DNA of 25,848 nucleotides from Candidatus Melainabacteria bacterium. Its GTDB lineage: Bacteria > Cyanobacteriota > Vampirovibrionia > Obscuribacterales > Obscuribacteraceae. The notes below the pieces were generated by a model. That model searched no databases and was not told where the DNA came from. It saw only the letters and a list, made by a program, of their open reading frames with translations. Below, in pieces: positions 17,113 to 24,910 of the stretch. Location of the stretch: positions 1 to 25,848 of the forward strand of contig PSRH01000190.1 of assembly GCA_003175915.1 (NCBI GenBank). Direction: 5' to 3'. Both the position numbers and the translations under genes were made by a program. Position 1 is the stretch's first letter, and the number at the start of each line of letters is the position of its first letter.

Positions 17113-18531
17113 ATGACATTCGCTGGAAAGAAGCTTCAAGATATATATGATTCGGGAGCCGATCGTCTTTCTGACCTGGAAGGGCAGGCACTCAATAAAC
17201 TCAAGCGTTTCAAGGATGACCATGCGGAAAAGCTGAAAACCGATGTGGAAGGTTGTGTTGGCCGCGTGAAAGGGACGGCTTCGGAGCTGACTACGGAGTT
17301 AGGTACCTATATTGACGGCGGTTTAGCGCGACTGAAAGACGTGATCGAAAGTGAAACACGGGAAACCAATGCCCACACACTGCATCTGGTGACTGAGCTG
17401 ACCAACCTCTCTGATAAATTGAGCGCCTCAATCGCTGCTCTAAAGAAGGCCTATAAGGACAATGTCGAATTTATTAAAGTGAGTTCCTCCGACCGTTTCG
17501 TCAGTACGGTCGAAAGGGCCAAACTGGAATTTGAGAAGCACGATTATGGTTCGTCCCGGCATCTGAAGGCGCACGGTACCTTCGTAGCCAATTCCTTGCA
17601 GCAAAAGCTCGATCATGTACTCTGGGAATCGCGGGGAGACGAAAAGCAAGTGACCGGCTCACTGTTTAAGTCATACATGCAGAAAGCCAACGCGATCGAC
17701 AGCCATTTTTCCGCTCTCATGCAGAAGTTGTCTTCGGAATTCCAGAACCAATATAAGGAATTGGAAGGGGGCGCCAAACGTTCGGAAAGTTTGGTTGAAT
17801 CCGAAGCCAAGACAATCTTGCAACGAGTCGACGACCATGCAACCAAGGTGGAGCATGAAATAAGCGAACACTTTAAGAAAGTATCGGAGCAGCACCGGCA
17901 AAAGCTGGACAATGACCTTTCCACCGTAGCCGATGACTTGAGCAGAATTCATGACACTACTACTGAGAAATTAGGTGATTCAACCGAGCAGCTCAGTGAA
18001 AGTTTATTGGGAGCCAGTGCCCAGGCCCAGGAAGCCTTGAAGGTGCGCTGCGATGATTTGAAGCAAAAGATCAATTCCTCCACAGCTGAATTCGCCAAGC
18101 GCATGGCGGAAAGGTTGAGAACCAGCACAGATCTGAAGGCATCTCTAGAAGGCGATCGCGACGATATCGTCAGCGGCATTCGGGTCGAGCTTTCCCAAAT
18201 CCAGGAAGCTTTTGAGAAGAAAGTGATGGGCATGATTGCTCAGGCTACCGAACGAGTAAAGAGGATTGCTGGTGAGGCCGAGGGTGATATTAAGGATGCT
18301 CAGAAGAATTGCGATGACCAGCTTGGCCAGGAGGCAAAGACCGCCAGGACCGAGATCGACAAGGAAGTGGAAAAATTTCTTGAACTATTGGGTTCACACC
18401 GATCGTCTGCCCTTGACGAAATCGTCAAAGCTGCCGGTAACGCCAACGAGAGCGCCGGGATAATTTCATCCAAGCCGAGCCCAAGGCAGAAGAAAGCAAG
18501 CCTGGAAGATGAAAGTGAAGATAAGAACTAA
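17113..18531 (+). CDS. Coiled-coil protein B of a three-gene operon, unknown family
   Basis: This 472-residue protein is similar in size and style to protein A: charged, helical, and without signal peptide, membrane segment or catalytic motif. Amphipathic helix repeats cover about 1-120 and 150-440, broken by a Gly/Ser/His region near 140-155 (EKHDYGSSRHLKAHG). The last 30 residues are Ser/Lys/Asp/Glu-rich and probably disordered. AAGGG (17101-17105) lies eight bases before the start. It ends 18 bases before protein C, so the three genes are almost certainly co-transcribed. Apolipoprotein-like or filament-forming roles are possible. I cannot assign a family, and any paralogy with protein A would have to be shown by profile comparison. 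Confidence 0.85.
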   Translation: MTFAGKKLQDIYDSGADRLSDLEGQALNKLKRFKDDHAEKLKTDVEGCVGRVKGTASELTTELGTYIDGGLARLKDVIESETRETNAHTLHLVTELTNLSDKLSASIAALKKAYKDNVEFIKVSSSDRFVSTVERAKLEFEKHDYGSSRHLKAHGTFVANSLQQKLDHVLWESRGDEKQVTGSLFKSYMQKANAIDSHFSALMQKLSSEFQNQYKELEGGAKRSESLVESEAKTILQRVDDHATKVEHEISEHFKKVSEQHRQKLDNDLSTVADDLSRIHDTTTEKLGDSTEQLSESLLGASAQAQEALKVRCDDLKQKINSSTAEFAKRMAERLRTSTDLKASLEGDRDDIVSGIRVELSQIQEAFEKKVMGMIAQATERVKRIAGEAEGDIKDAQKNCDDQLGQEAKTARTEIDKEVEKFLELLGSHRSSALDEIVKAAGNANESAGIISSKPSPRQKKASLEDESEDKN

Positions 18532-18549
18532 GGATCGAAACGGATAGCT

Positions 18550-21531
18550 ATGAACCAAATGCTCCGCCAACATCATATTCGTTTCCAGGACCTGGAAGGT
18601 TACTTGCGAGGTTATGACCCGGCTAACAAGCCTCCGCCCCAGGAAGAATGGGCCAAGACCGAAAGCGCCGGCTTTGAGCCGGGCATGTTGATTTTTTGTC
18701 TTGATTCCGTAGCGATACCACCGGGATTAACCTCCTTCGGGAAAAAAGAAGGGGAAGCTGGGTTTGGTAAAAAGGAAGAGGTTGGCGAAACTTTTCGGGT
18801 GCGAGACCTCTGTATTGTTACCGGCAAGGAAAATGGTCGACCTCTGGTAGTGAGCATAACGGCAAGTGCATACGAACAGCGCTTCCTCGAGGCTCTCATG
18901 CTGGAGAAGGCCAGGAAAGCGATTCTTGATGCGCGCGAGTTCTACTACGTCACCGCTCAGCCCAGCAAGCCCTTGAGCGAAGCAATGATTAAAGAGATTG
19001 ACCGATTGGGCAATGTCTACGCGCAAGGGGGCTCAAGACGTAGTCTCACCGTAGAAAGCTCCGGGCCTTTGGAACCGGCTGTGGCCCTATTGGCGGCGCT
19101 GGGCGTGCGTCTTAGTGTGCCAGGCGGCAAACAGGTGCTGGATATAGGTTCGGTCTGTCATATGCTTTTCGCTAGCGATAGCAGGCAGCAAGAAGATAAG
19201 AACAGGACCCTGATCAAATCCTGCTTTACCCCAGTGGCAAGCAATACCTTTGGCGGCGCTCGCCTTGCCGCTCGGGGCGGCGAAGTGAAAGCGGCAGCGC
19301 CAGCCGAAAGCAAGTGGAGTGGCGGACAGCCAGAACCTGCTAATGCCAGCGCCTCAATGAGCAAAGCGCCAACGGCTGAGGGTGAAGAGGTTCACGCCGA
19401 TACAGAAGGCTTTGATTATGCCCTGTTTGGCCAGCTCACCGAACCACCTGCGGCTTTAGTCAGCGATCATTTGCAAATGAGCAAGCCGGCGTCAGGGCAA
19501 AGTAAAGGGGAGACTGAGAGCAAAGCGCAATCGCCGAAGAAAGAGGATGCTACACAGGGAGGAGCCCTTTTCGATGCCTTTACACCAGAGGAATTGAAAG
19601 TGCCTCCGCCCAAGCCAGCTGCCGCTACCAACGTCAGCAAGGAGACGAAGAGCGGTGGGGCGCCAGAAGCTTCCCAGTCCGGCACATACAAACATCTGGC
19701 CGAAGCGCTTTCGGGCTTGGTAGAAGGGGATGAAGAAGAACGTCCCGGTAAAGTCGTAGAAATTGGCCATACACCGTTGGAAAGTGAGAAAGAGCGGGCT
19801 GGCAAGCCGTTTCGTGCCAAAGATAAGTCCGAGCCTGAGCTGCTATCGCCTGAATCTACGGGTCCGACACCGGCCGAGCCCGTTAGTCCACAGCCTGAGT
19901 CAAGAAAACCAGAGGCAAAACCCGAGCCAGTAAAAGCAAGCGAGGAGACGAAGCGAACAATGTCATCCGAATCTTCAGTAGGTTCTGACCGGTCCTCTCG
20001 TGCCACTGTAACCGGTGATCACGATGTCGTGCCAGTGCCACCTAAAGCAAGCAAGCCGGCGGTGGTGGCAGAAACGACCATTGATAGTGTCGCGGCCAGC
20101 ATGGGACGCAGCCGGGAGACGGCCAGCGCTTCTGTGAGCTCAACTTCGACGCCTTCTTATCAGGAGCCGCAGGCGGTTATGAACGAGATGGCCTCTCTGA
20201 TGAGCAAGCTGGAGCAGCAAGTCTCCAAAGCATCCAAGAAGCTAGCCTCGCGAGCCGAAGAAATCGAACAAAGGTTAAACAGGCGCACGGAAACCTTGCT
20301 GGATGAGGCCTCGCAAGACGATAAGAATACGGAGGCGTCAATTCTCGTCTTATGCGACTCGCTCACCAAGCAATTCGAGCAACTCTCCGAAGAACTGCGC
20401 CTGAAAATTTCAGATGCTGCCGCAGTTGGTAGAGAGTCGATTAAATCGATGCAGGGTGATGGGCAGTCGCAGCTTGAGGACAATCGCAGCAGCAAGCAAG
20501 AGAACCTGCTTAAAGAATGCAAGGACTTTCGTTCCGAAACCGAGTCACTTAACAAATCTAGTGAAGAGTACTTCAATAAGATCGTCAAAGAACACATGGA
20601 GCAGGCCGAAGCTCTTATTAGGACGGTTCTAGAGCACCTGAAGGAAATAGCCGACGATTTCGAAATGCGCTTGAACCAGCGCTTCAAGCGCTTTACCGAA
20701 CGGATGGCAGAAGAGTCGGGTGCGGTGATCAATTCCATTCAACGTAACGTCCATTCAATGGAAGAGGAAATTGATGGCTCATGGGAGCGGGCATCAGAAA
20801 AACTCAAGTCAAGCCAGGCCGATTTTGAACAGACCATCGAACACACGCTTGCCGCCACTGAGCTGTCCATTGCCCAGGCGGCTCGGATTCTTCTGGTCGA
20901 GCAATTCTTGCCGAAATTGAAAGAACGCAAAGAAATAGTTTGGGGCATGGCCGCTGAAATGGCCACTGCCTTCTCGGAGCAGTCGCAAAGTCAGACGCGC
21001 AGCCAGTTGACTGGGCTTGATACCAGCCTGGCCTCAGCCAGACAACAGCTTCATACTCTGGCCGAGGAGTGTCTGGCCCGGATCGATTCGGTAGGCAGGC
21101 AACAACAGGCTGGCTTGGAAGACTTGTTTAAGGATACAAGCGGGTTTATGGAACGGAGTACGGCCGACGTTCTCTCCCTGGTAGATAAAACGGAGCAGCA
21201 AATTAATGACGTCGAAGGTGTCTGTAAAAAACTGGCGGAAACATCGAGTCTTGATACAGACCCTCATCTGACCGAAGAGCGCAACGGTGCAGTTGCTAAA
21301 GTTCAGAATCTGAAGGGGCGACTGAAAGCGGAACTGGATCGAACCCTGGAAGCACATTGCACCCAACTGGAACAACTGGGGCAGACGGTTCAATCGCAGC
21401 TCAACACGCGGCGGATCGAGCAGACTCAAGTTATTCGAGAAGCCTCTGAAAATGGCTTGAACCGCATAAAAGAGGCAATTCAAGAAGCTTTCGGCGCCGT
21501 CCAGAGCGCCCGCGAAAAATATATGGAGTAG
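18550..21531 (+). CDS. Large coiled-coil protein C with N-terminal globular domain
   Basis: This 993-residue protein has three visible parts. Residues 1-235 look globular (mixed hydrophobic pattern, with MLIFCLDSVAIPPGL and LEPAVALLAALGVRL) and include a short tandem FGKKE repeat near 63-76. Residues about 240-537 are a long low-complexity linker rich in Pro, Ala, Ser, Glu and Lys, probably disordered. Residues about 538-993 form a long coiled-coil region in the style of proteins A and B. No signal peptide, membrane helix or ATPase motif is seen, so it is probably cytoplasmic. The frame ends in three consecutive in-frame TAG codons (21529-21537), an unusually secure stop. A globular head, a flexible linker and a rod suggest a tethering or scaffold role. 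The family is not recognised. Confidence 0.87.
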   Translation: MNQMLRQHHIRFQDLEGYLRGYDPANKPPPQEEWAKTESAGFEPGMLIFCLDSVAIPPGLTSFGKKEGEAGFGKKEEVGETFRVRDLCIVTGKENGRPLVVSITASAYEQRFLEALMLEKARKAILDAREFYYVTAQPSKPLSEAMIKEIDRLGNVYAQGGSRRSLTVESSGPLEPAVALLAALGVRLSVPGGKQVLDIGSVCHMLFASDSRQQEDKNRTLIKSCFTPVASNTFGGARLAARGGEVKAAAPAESKWSGGQPEPANASASMSKAPTAEGEEVHADTEGFDYALFGQLTEPPAALVSDHLQMSKPASGQSKGETESKAQSPKKEDATQGGALFDAFTPEELKVPPPKPAAATNVSKETKSGGAPEASQSGTYKHLAEALSGLVEGDEEERPGKVVEIGHTPLESEKERAGKPFRAKDKSEPELLSPESTGPTPAEPVSPQPESRKPEAKPEPVKASEETKRTMSSESSVGSDRSSRATVTGDHDVVPVPPKASKPAVVAETTIDSVAASMGRSRETASASVSSTSTPSYQEPQAVMNEMASLMSKLEQQVSKASKKLASRAEEIEQRLNRRTETLLDEASQDDKNTEASILVLCDSLTKQFEQLSEELRLKISDAAAVGRESIKSMQGDGQSQLEDNRSSKQENLLKECKDFRSETESLNKSSEEYFNKIVKEHMEQAEALIRTVLEHLKEIADDFEMRLNQRFKRFTERMAEESGAVINSIQRNVHSMEEEIDGSWERASEKLKSSQADFEQTIEHTLAATELSIAQAARILLVEQFLPKLKERKEIVWGMAAEMATAFSEQSQSQTRSQLTGLDTSLASARQQLHTLAEECLARIDSVGRQQQAGLEDLFKDTSGFMERSTADVLSLVDKTEQQINDVEGVCKKLAETSSLDTDPHLTEERNGAVAKVQNLKGRLKAELDRTLEAHCTQLEQLGQTVQSQLNTRRIEQTQVIREASENGLNRIKEAIQEAFGAVQSAREKYME

Positions 21532-21831
21532 TAGTAGTTTTGGCTTGTTCCGTCTCATCTCAGGGACAAGGGTACCCGGCCAGGCCTAGAAGCGGGCCAA
21601 TGCCGCTATAGCCCCGATCTAAAAGAGTGGAAAGCCAGGGAAGGTAGCGTATACAACTACTTCTAAGAAATTATCTGCCGGTGTTTAGTGGAAAACAGCA
21701 TTAGGGCATAGAATGGAGAGGAGGTTGAGATCGCTTTAAGAAATTCGTTTGCCTCCACTCAAAGGTATTATCTTCTGGACGTTTATCCCGAACATCAACC
21801 ACCCGCTTCCCTGGCTGAGTTCTTAGCTGGG
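21532..21831. other. Region between coiled-coil gene C and the ART-like gene
   Basis: The first part (21532-21700) shows two further TAG codons after the coiled-coil stop and a few GC-rich short repeats (GGCC at several places), with no clear terminator. From 21712 the frame of the next gene is open with no stop, and a very strong Shine-Dalgarno stretch (GGAGAGGAGG, 21715-21724) is present. However, no ATG, GTG or TTG follows in that frame until the GTG at 21832. Confidence 0.5.
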
Positions 21832-22443
21832 GTGCCTAATCTTGATTACGACGCGATCGATGAGGAGCTCTACCTCTATCACGGCACTAACTGCTATCGG
21901 CGTTGGGAGATTAAACGCACTGGCTTCATAGAGCCAGGCAGAAGCAATTACAGTTTTTTTTGCACACGAGCAGCCGATGCCTTTACCTACGCCCGCGCCG
22001 CTTGCATGCGAGACATTGGCCCGGGCTCAGTCAACTCCTTAATTTGTGAGCCTGTAGTGCTAAAGGTAAAGATTAACTCGCGCACCTGGCTGCAGGTAGA
22101 TTTCATTAAAGAGATCGGTTCCAATGAACAGGGCGAAGAGGGCGGACTTTCCGTAGCTGTGCTTGGTCCCATATCCTCCTCATTCCTGGTGGACGTCTTA
22201 CATTGCACCCACGGGCGTAGACTTGGATGTAACTCGGAATCGACGCGCACGTTCGAAGATGGTACATTTCTAGCGGCCATCTGCCATTTGCGCGAAAAGC
22301 TACAAAAGAAACGGCCGGACGCCTGGATGCTCAAGCAACTGGGCTACTTCAGCCAGTCGATGAGTGTGAAAATGGCCGGTGGCGAAGTACCTGAACTGAC
22401 CCTGGAAGACAACTTGAGGCGACTAAGGCAGGTACGAGCCTGA
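21832..22443 (+). CDS. Putative ADP-ribosyltransferase-like protein
   Basis: The protein has 203 residues from the GTG at 21832. Early on it has LYHGTN (His17) followed by a segment ending SFFCTRAADAFTYARA. This HGT motif, then an aromatic-rich strand, then A..YA, resembles the ART fold shared by PARP-, DUF3990- and KptA-like proteins. A later GGLSVAVLGPISSSFLV segment could supply the third strand motif. This is pattern matching by eye, and no catalytic glutamate can be fixed. It has no signal peptide. The reading frame extends upstream to 21712 with protein-like sequence (RYYLLDVYPEHQPPASLAEF) and a strong Shine-Dalgarno, so the true start may be non-canonical (ATC at 21730) or the 5' end may be altered. 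It lies 13 bases before the secreted protein gene and is probably co-transcribed with it. Confidence 0.55.
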   Translation: MPNLDYDAIDEELYLYHGTNCYRRWEIKRTGFIEPGRSNYSFFCTRAADAFTYARAACMRDIGPGSVNSLICEPVVLKVKINSRTWLQVDFIKEIGSNEQGEEGGLSVAVLGPISSSFLVDVLHCTHGRRLGCNSESTRTFEDGTFLAAICHLREKLQKKRPDAWMLKQLGYFSQSMSVKMAGGEVPELTLEDNLRRLRQVRA

Positions 22444-22456
22444 TTGAGAGAGCCAA

Positions 22457-23074
22457 ATGGTGCGAAGGGTAGCGAATGGATTGCTTCTTTCCCTCCTGCC
22501 GTTCTTCTATCTAGGTGCGGCGGCCGGGCAAAGCAGCAATGCCTCAAAAATGGAGAAGCTATTAGATCAAGTCGACCAACCTGGCAGTTGGCCTGCGCTT
22601 CCTGGCAAGGCGGCCTCTCCTGGTTCACCTCCTGCAAAACCTTTCTTAAGATCAGGTGGTGCTTCTCCGCAAACTCCGGTTTCGCCGAGCCAGCCCCAGA
22701 GTCAATGGACACCGCGCAACATCTTGCGTGTTCTTTTGGGTGCTCCCCCTACAGGCACCACATCTGGTAGCTTCTCAGGTGCCAAGGGAAATGTTGAAGA
22801 AAATCTTCAAACGGCCCGCGACCAGTCCTCAAGAGCGCAATCTGCCTGCGAACGGGCGAGCTCAGGTTCGGATAAGGAAGCGCGAATGGCTGCTGCGGAG
22901 GAGGCTCGCTATGCTGCGTCCGCTGCCCGCGAAGCGGCCGACCGGGCGAGCTCCCAGGCTGCCAACACTACCGGCGACATAGCCGACCTGGCCGCCCAAG
23001 CCAGAGGGGCAGCCGACGAAGCGCAGGCAGCAGCGGACCGAGCTACAGCAAACGCCGAAGGCGGCGGTTGGTAA
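22457..23074 (+). CDS. Exported Pro-rich/Ala-rich helical protein, unknown function
   Basis: The protein has 205 residues. A Sec-type signal peptide (two arginines, then GLLLSLLPFFYLGAAAG) is followed by a likely cleavage site near AAAG-QSS. Residues about 45-110 are rich in Pro, Ser and Gly and probably disordered. The C-terminal 90 residues are Ala-rich with regular Ala spacing (EEARYAASAAREAADRAS), which fits a long amphipathic or alanine-zipper helix. The protein ends GGGW. There is no lipobox. GAGAG lies upstream of the ATG. It could be a periplasmic, surface or secreted structural protein. It is paired with the ART-like gene upstream, and no known family was recognised. Confidence 0.7.
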   Translation: MVRRVANGLLLSLLPFFYLGAAAGQSSNASKMEKLLDQVDQPGSWPALPGKAASPGSPPAKPFLRSGGASPQTPVSPSQPQSQWTPRNILRVLLGAPPTGTTSGSFSGAKGNVEENLQTARDQSSRAQSACERASSGSDKEARMAAAEEARYAASAAREAADRASSQAANTTGDIADLAAQARGAADEAQAAADRATANAEGGGW

Positions 23075-23103
23075 AATCTTGTGTTCTGATTGATACCATA
23101 TGT

Positions 23104-23118
23104 GATGCAAATCGCATC
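23104..23118 (+). repeat. Small inverted repeat after the exported protein gene
   Basis: GATGC and GCATC flank the 5-base loop AAATC, 30 bases after the stop. There is no T-run, so a terminator role is doubtful; it could also be an operator half-site pair. Confidence 0.2.
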
Positions 23119-23199
23119 TGCTACAATCGGCAAGAGTCGTCTTTGAATTTGCGGTGAAGCGGACACGGCAGTCTGAACACCTGCACGAAATAGTCACGG

Positions 23200-23226
23200 T
23201 TGATCTGCAAGTATTATTCTTTAAAT
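23200..23226 (+). promoter_or_regulatory. Weak sigma70-like promoter candidate
   Basis: TTGATC (23200-23205) and TTAAAT (23221-23226) each match four of six consensus bases. The spacer is 15 bases, which is shorter than the usual 16-18. Its placement would favour the ATG at 23254 as the start of the next gene. Confidence 0.2.
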
Positions 23227-23253
23227 ACGAATCCTAGAGATGCGGTGATAGCT

Positions 23254-23583
23254 ATGTTCACGAGTACCCATGAACCTTATTCAATGGTCTTTTTCAGCCT
23301 TTTAATGTTAGGTCAGTTCAGCTGCCTCGCTATTCATGCTGCTTTCTTCGAAGATAGTTTGCAACTAAATAGGTTGATGAATTATGCACGCTCTCTGGAG
23401 CGATTTCTTGCCTCTTATCAGGATCGCTCAAGCTTGAACGTTGGGCAATTAAGGAAAGAGGCCGAACTTGGCAAACAGCAGCTTGAGGAAACTAGCCAAG
23501 ATCATCCAGGTGCTCTCACCTGGATTCCGCTTGAAAGCAGCGATAGGGCAGCTTATCGGGGCCGCATGACAAGCAGGCGCTGA
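23254..23583 (+). CDS. Small single-pass membrane protein, unknown function
   Basis: The frame is open from a TTG at 23200 (127 aa). The ATG at 23254 is preferred (109 aa), as it places the only hydrophobic segment (YSMVFFSLLMLGQFSCLAI) close to the N-terminus. The segment is followed by a charged, helical cytoplasmic or periplasmic part of about 75 residues rich in Glu, Gln, Arg and Leu. The ribosome-binding site is weak for every candidate start, including the GTG at 23245. The stop lies four bases from the desaturase stop on the other strand. No family was recognised. The start is uncertain; the coding call rests on length and composition only. Confidence 0.5.
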   Translation: MFTSTHEPYSMVFFSLLMLGQFSCLAIHAAFFEDSLQLNRLMNYARSLERFLASYQDRSSLNVGQLRKEAELGKQQLEETSQDHPGALTWIPLESSDRAAYRGRMTSRR

Positions 23584-23587
23584 AGGT

Positions 23588-24478
23588 CTACGAGCGGGAT
23601 TTTTTCACATAGACCGGTTCGGCTACTGAGTCGCTGATATCCAGTGGTCTCAATAGCTCTGGCAATTCCTTGGCGAGAGCTTTGTCGGCTGGTACTGGGG
23701 CAACGGTCAATTTGGTTGGCCGAATAACGAGTTTGGCTAAGCCAAGCTTTTCCATCAGCCATATGGAGTACCAGGTCATATCCACTTCCCACCAGGCCAT
23801 GCCATGACGGGCTGATTTGGGAATAGCATGGTGATTGTTATGCCAGCCTTCGCCCAAGGCCAGGATGCCTACCCACCAGACATTTCGGCTTCCCTCGCGA
23901 GTTTCGAAGGAACGATACCCGGCAGTTTTTAGATGGCAGACGGCATTAACCAGCTGGGTGCTCCAGAAAGTCATGACCGAAGCGAGGAGATTGGCAGCTA
24001 AAGCGGCCGGACCGAAAAGGGCCAAGATGAAAACCCGAAAGACGATACAGCAAGCGAGGCAGAGCAAGGCTTGTTGAGGCTCATGATCTTTACCTAGAAG
24101 TTTGAAGACAGGATCATCGAGGAGATCGGGTACTTGCCGCTCCAACTCATCCTGGGGTTGGACTTCCTTCATGTGAAACATCCAGCCGACTAAGGCGTGC
24201 ATGAAACCATCATTGGGAGAGTGAGGGTCTCCTGGTTGATCAGACTTCTGGTGATGCAAACGATGTACTGCTACCCAAACTATAGGCGCACCCATCAAGC
24301 CCAGATAGCCACCAGATACGATGAAATACATCAACCATTTGGGCAGCTTAAGCGATTTGTGAGTCAGTAGCCTGTGATAACCGAGGGTTGTCCCTAAACC
24401 ATGATAGAGATAGAACACGAGGAACCACCCGACGAACGAAAGAGCGGTCCAGGCAGTTGCCTCGCTGAAAATTTGCAC
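23588..24478 (-). CDS. Delta9-type fatty acid desaturase (DesC/acyl-CoA desaturase family)
   Basis: This membrane di-iron enzyme introduces a cis double bond into acyl chains using O2. All three histidine boxes are present: YHRLLTH (His40-His45, numbered from the TTG at 24493), HRLHH (77-81) and GEGWHNNHH (His218, His221, His222). Hydrophobic segments lie near residues 12-34, 52-75, 142-165 and 167-185. The motif HNNHHAIPKSARHG followed by WWEVDMTW is typical of the bacterial and cyanobacterial DesC group. The frame opens with a TTG at 24493, but the GTG at 24478 has GGGGGA eight bases upstream and is preferred. The C-terminal 40 residues are a Pro/Ala/Lys-rich extension. The substrate (acyl-lipid or acyl-CoA) and exact position are inferred from the family. 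Confidence 0.93.
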   Translation of the reverse strand: MQIFSEATAWTALSFVGWFLVFYLYHGLGTTLGYHRLLTHKSLKLPKWLMYFIVSGGYLGLMGAPIVWVAVHRLHHQKSDQPGDPHSPNDGFMHALVGWMFHMKEVQPQDELERQVPDLLDDPVFKLLGKDHEPQQALLCLACCIVFRVFILALFGPAALAANLLASVMTFWSTQLVNAVCHLKTAGYRSFETREGSRNVWWVGILALGEGWHNNHHAIPKSARHGMAWWEVDMTWYSIWLMEKLGLAKLVIRPTKLTVAPVPADKALAKELPELLRPLDISDSVAEPVYVKKSRS

Positions 24479-24910
24479 AATTAGATCCCCCAACGGTTAT
24501 TCAAAATCAGGCACATACTTGATATGTGATGACTTTGTCAGTTATACCACGGTCTGAGTCGGACGATGCGGGCGCATGAACAGAGAGAGAACTGTTTTGC
24601 AAAGCTTTTCAAGTTGGCTGGCTGCAAAGCTCTCAGCCGCGCATCATATCTGACCGGGCACCGATTCATACCAGTCTACTAGGAGATCGAGGAGAAGCAA
24701 ATTGACGCGCATCCTAACTGTGTCGAAAGAGGCGGTCGGACAATTGCCGTTGGCAAGAGGAATCTCCGGCGCGCCAAAAAACCTGGAGGAAATTTGAGAC
24801 GCTGCCTGACTGGCAGGGCTTGGATGAAGTTAGAATAAAGTAATTCCTAGAGGGGCTTCGCCGATTTATCCTTCCGCTATTTATTAATGAATAAGAAAGA
24901 AGAGGCTTAA
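24479..24910. other. Divergent region between desaturase and OPT transporter
   Basis: This 432-bp stretch should hold the promoters of both flanking genes. A plus-strand TTGATA (24519-24524) with TATACC (24543-24548) at 18-base spacing is a weak promoter candidate. A 31-codon ORF with a strong Shine-Dalgarno lies at 24702-24797. The segment before the OPT start is AT-rich (TTTATTAATGAATAAG). AGAGG (24901-24905) is the ribosome-binding site of the OPT gene. No riboswitch or terminator was recognised. Confidence 0.45.
24702..24797 (+). CDS. Possible 31-residue leader or small ORF
   Basis: A TTG at 24702 is preceded at seven-base spacing by GAGGAG (24689-24694), one of the best ribosome-binding sites in the window. 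The frame runs 31 codons to TGA (24795-24797). The peptide starts MTRILTVSKEAVGQLPLARG and has no signal, membrane or regulatory-amino-acid cluster. It ends 113 bases before the OPT transporter start. It could be a leader peptide or a small protein, or the site may be a chance match. Confidence 0.3.
   Translation: MTRILTVSKEAVGQLPLARGISGAPKNLEEI

Noticed and set aside
20160..20738. 192-codon minus-strand Ser/Arg/Cys-rich frame inside coiled-coil gene C
   Set aside because: A mirror of the Glu/Lys/Ala codons of the coiled coil; low complexity and no start signal.
21713..21739. prfB-like programmed frameshift (CTT TAA after an SD-like stretch) upstream of the ART-like gene
   Set aside because: A +1 shift leads into a frame that stops before the ART-like motif, and the required frame is reached only by a -1 shift without a proper slippery heptamer.
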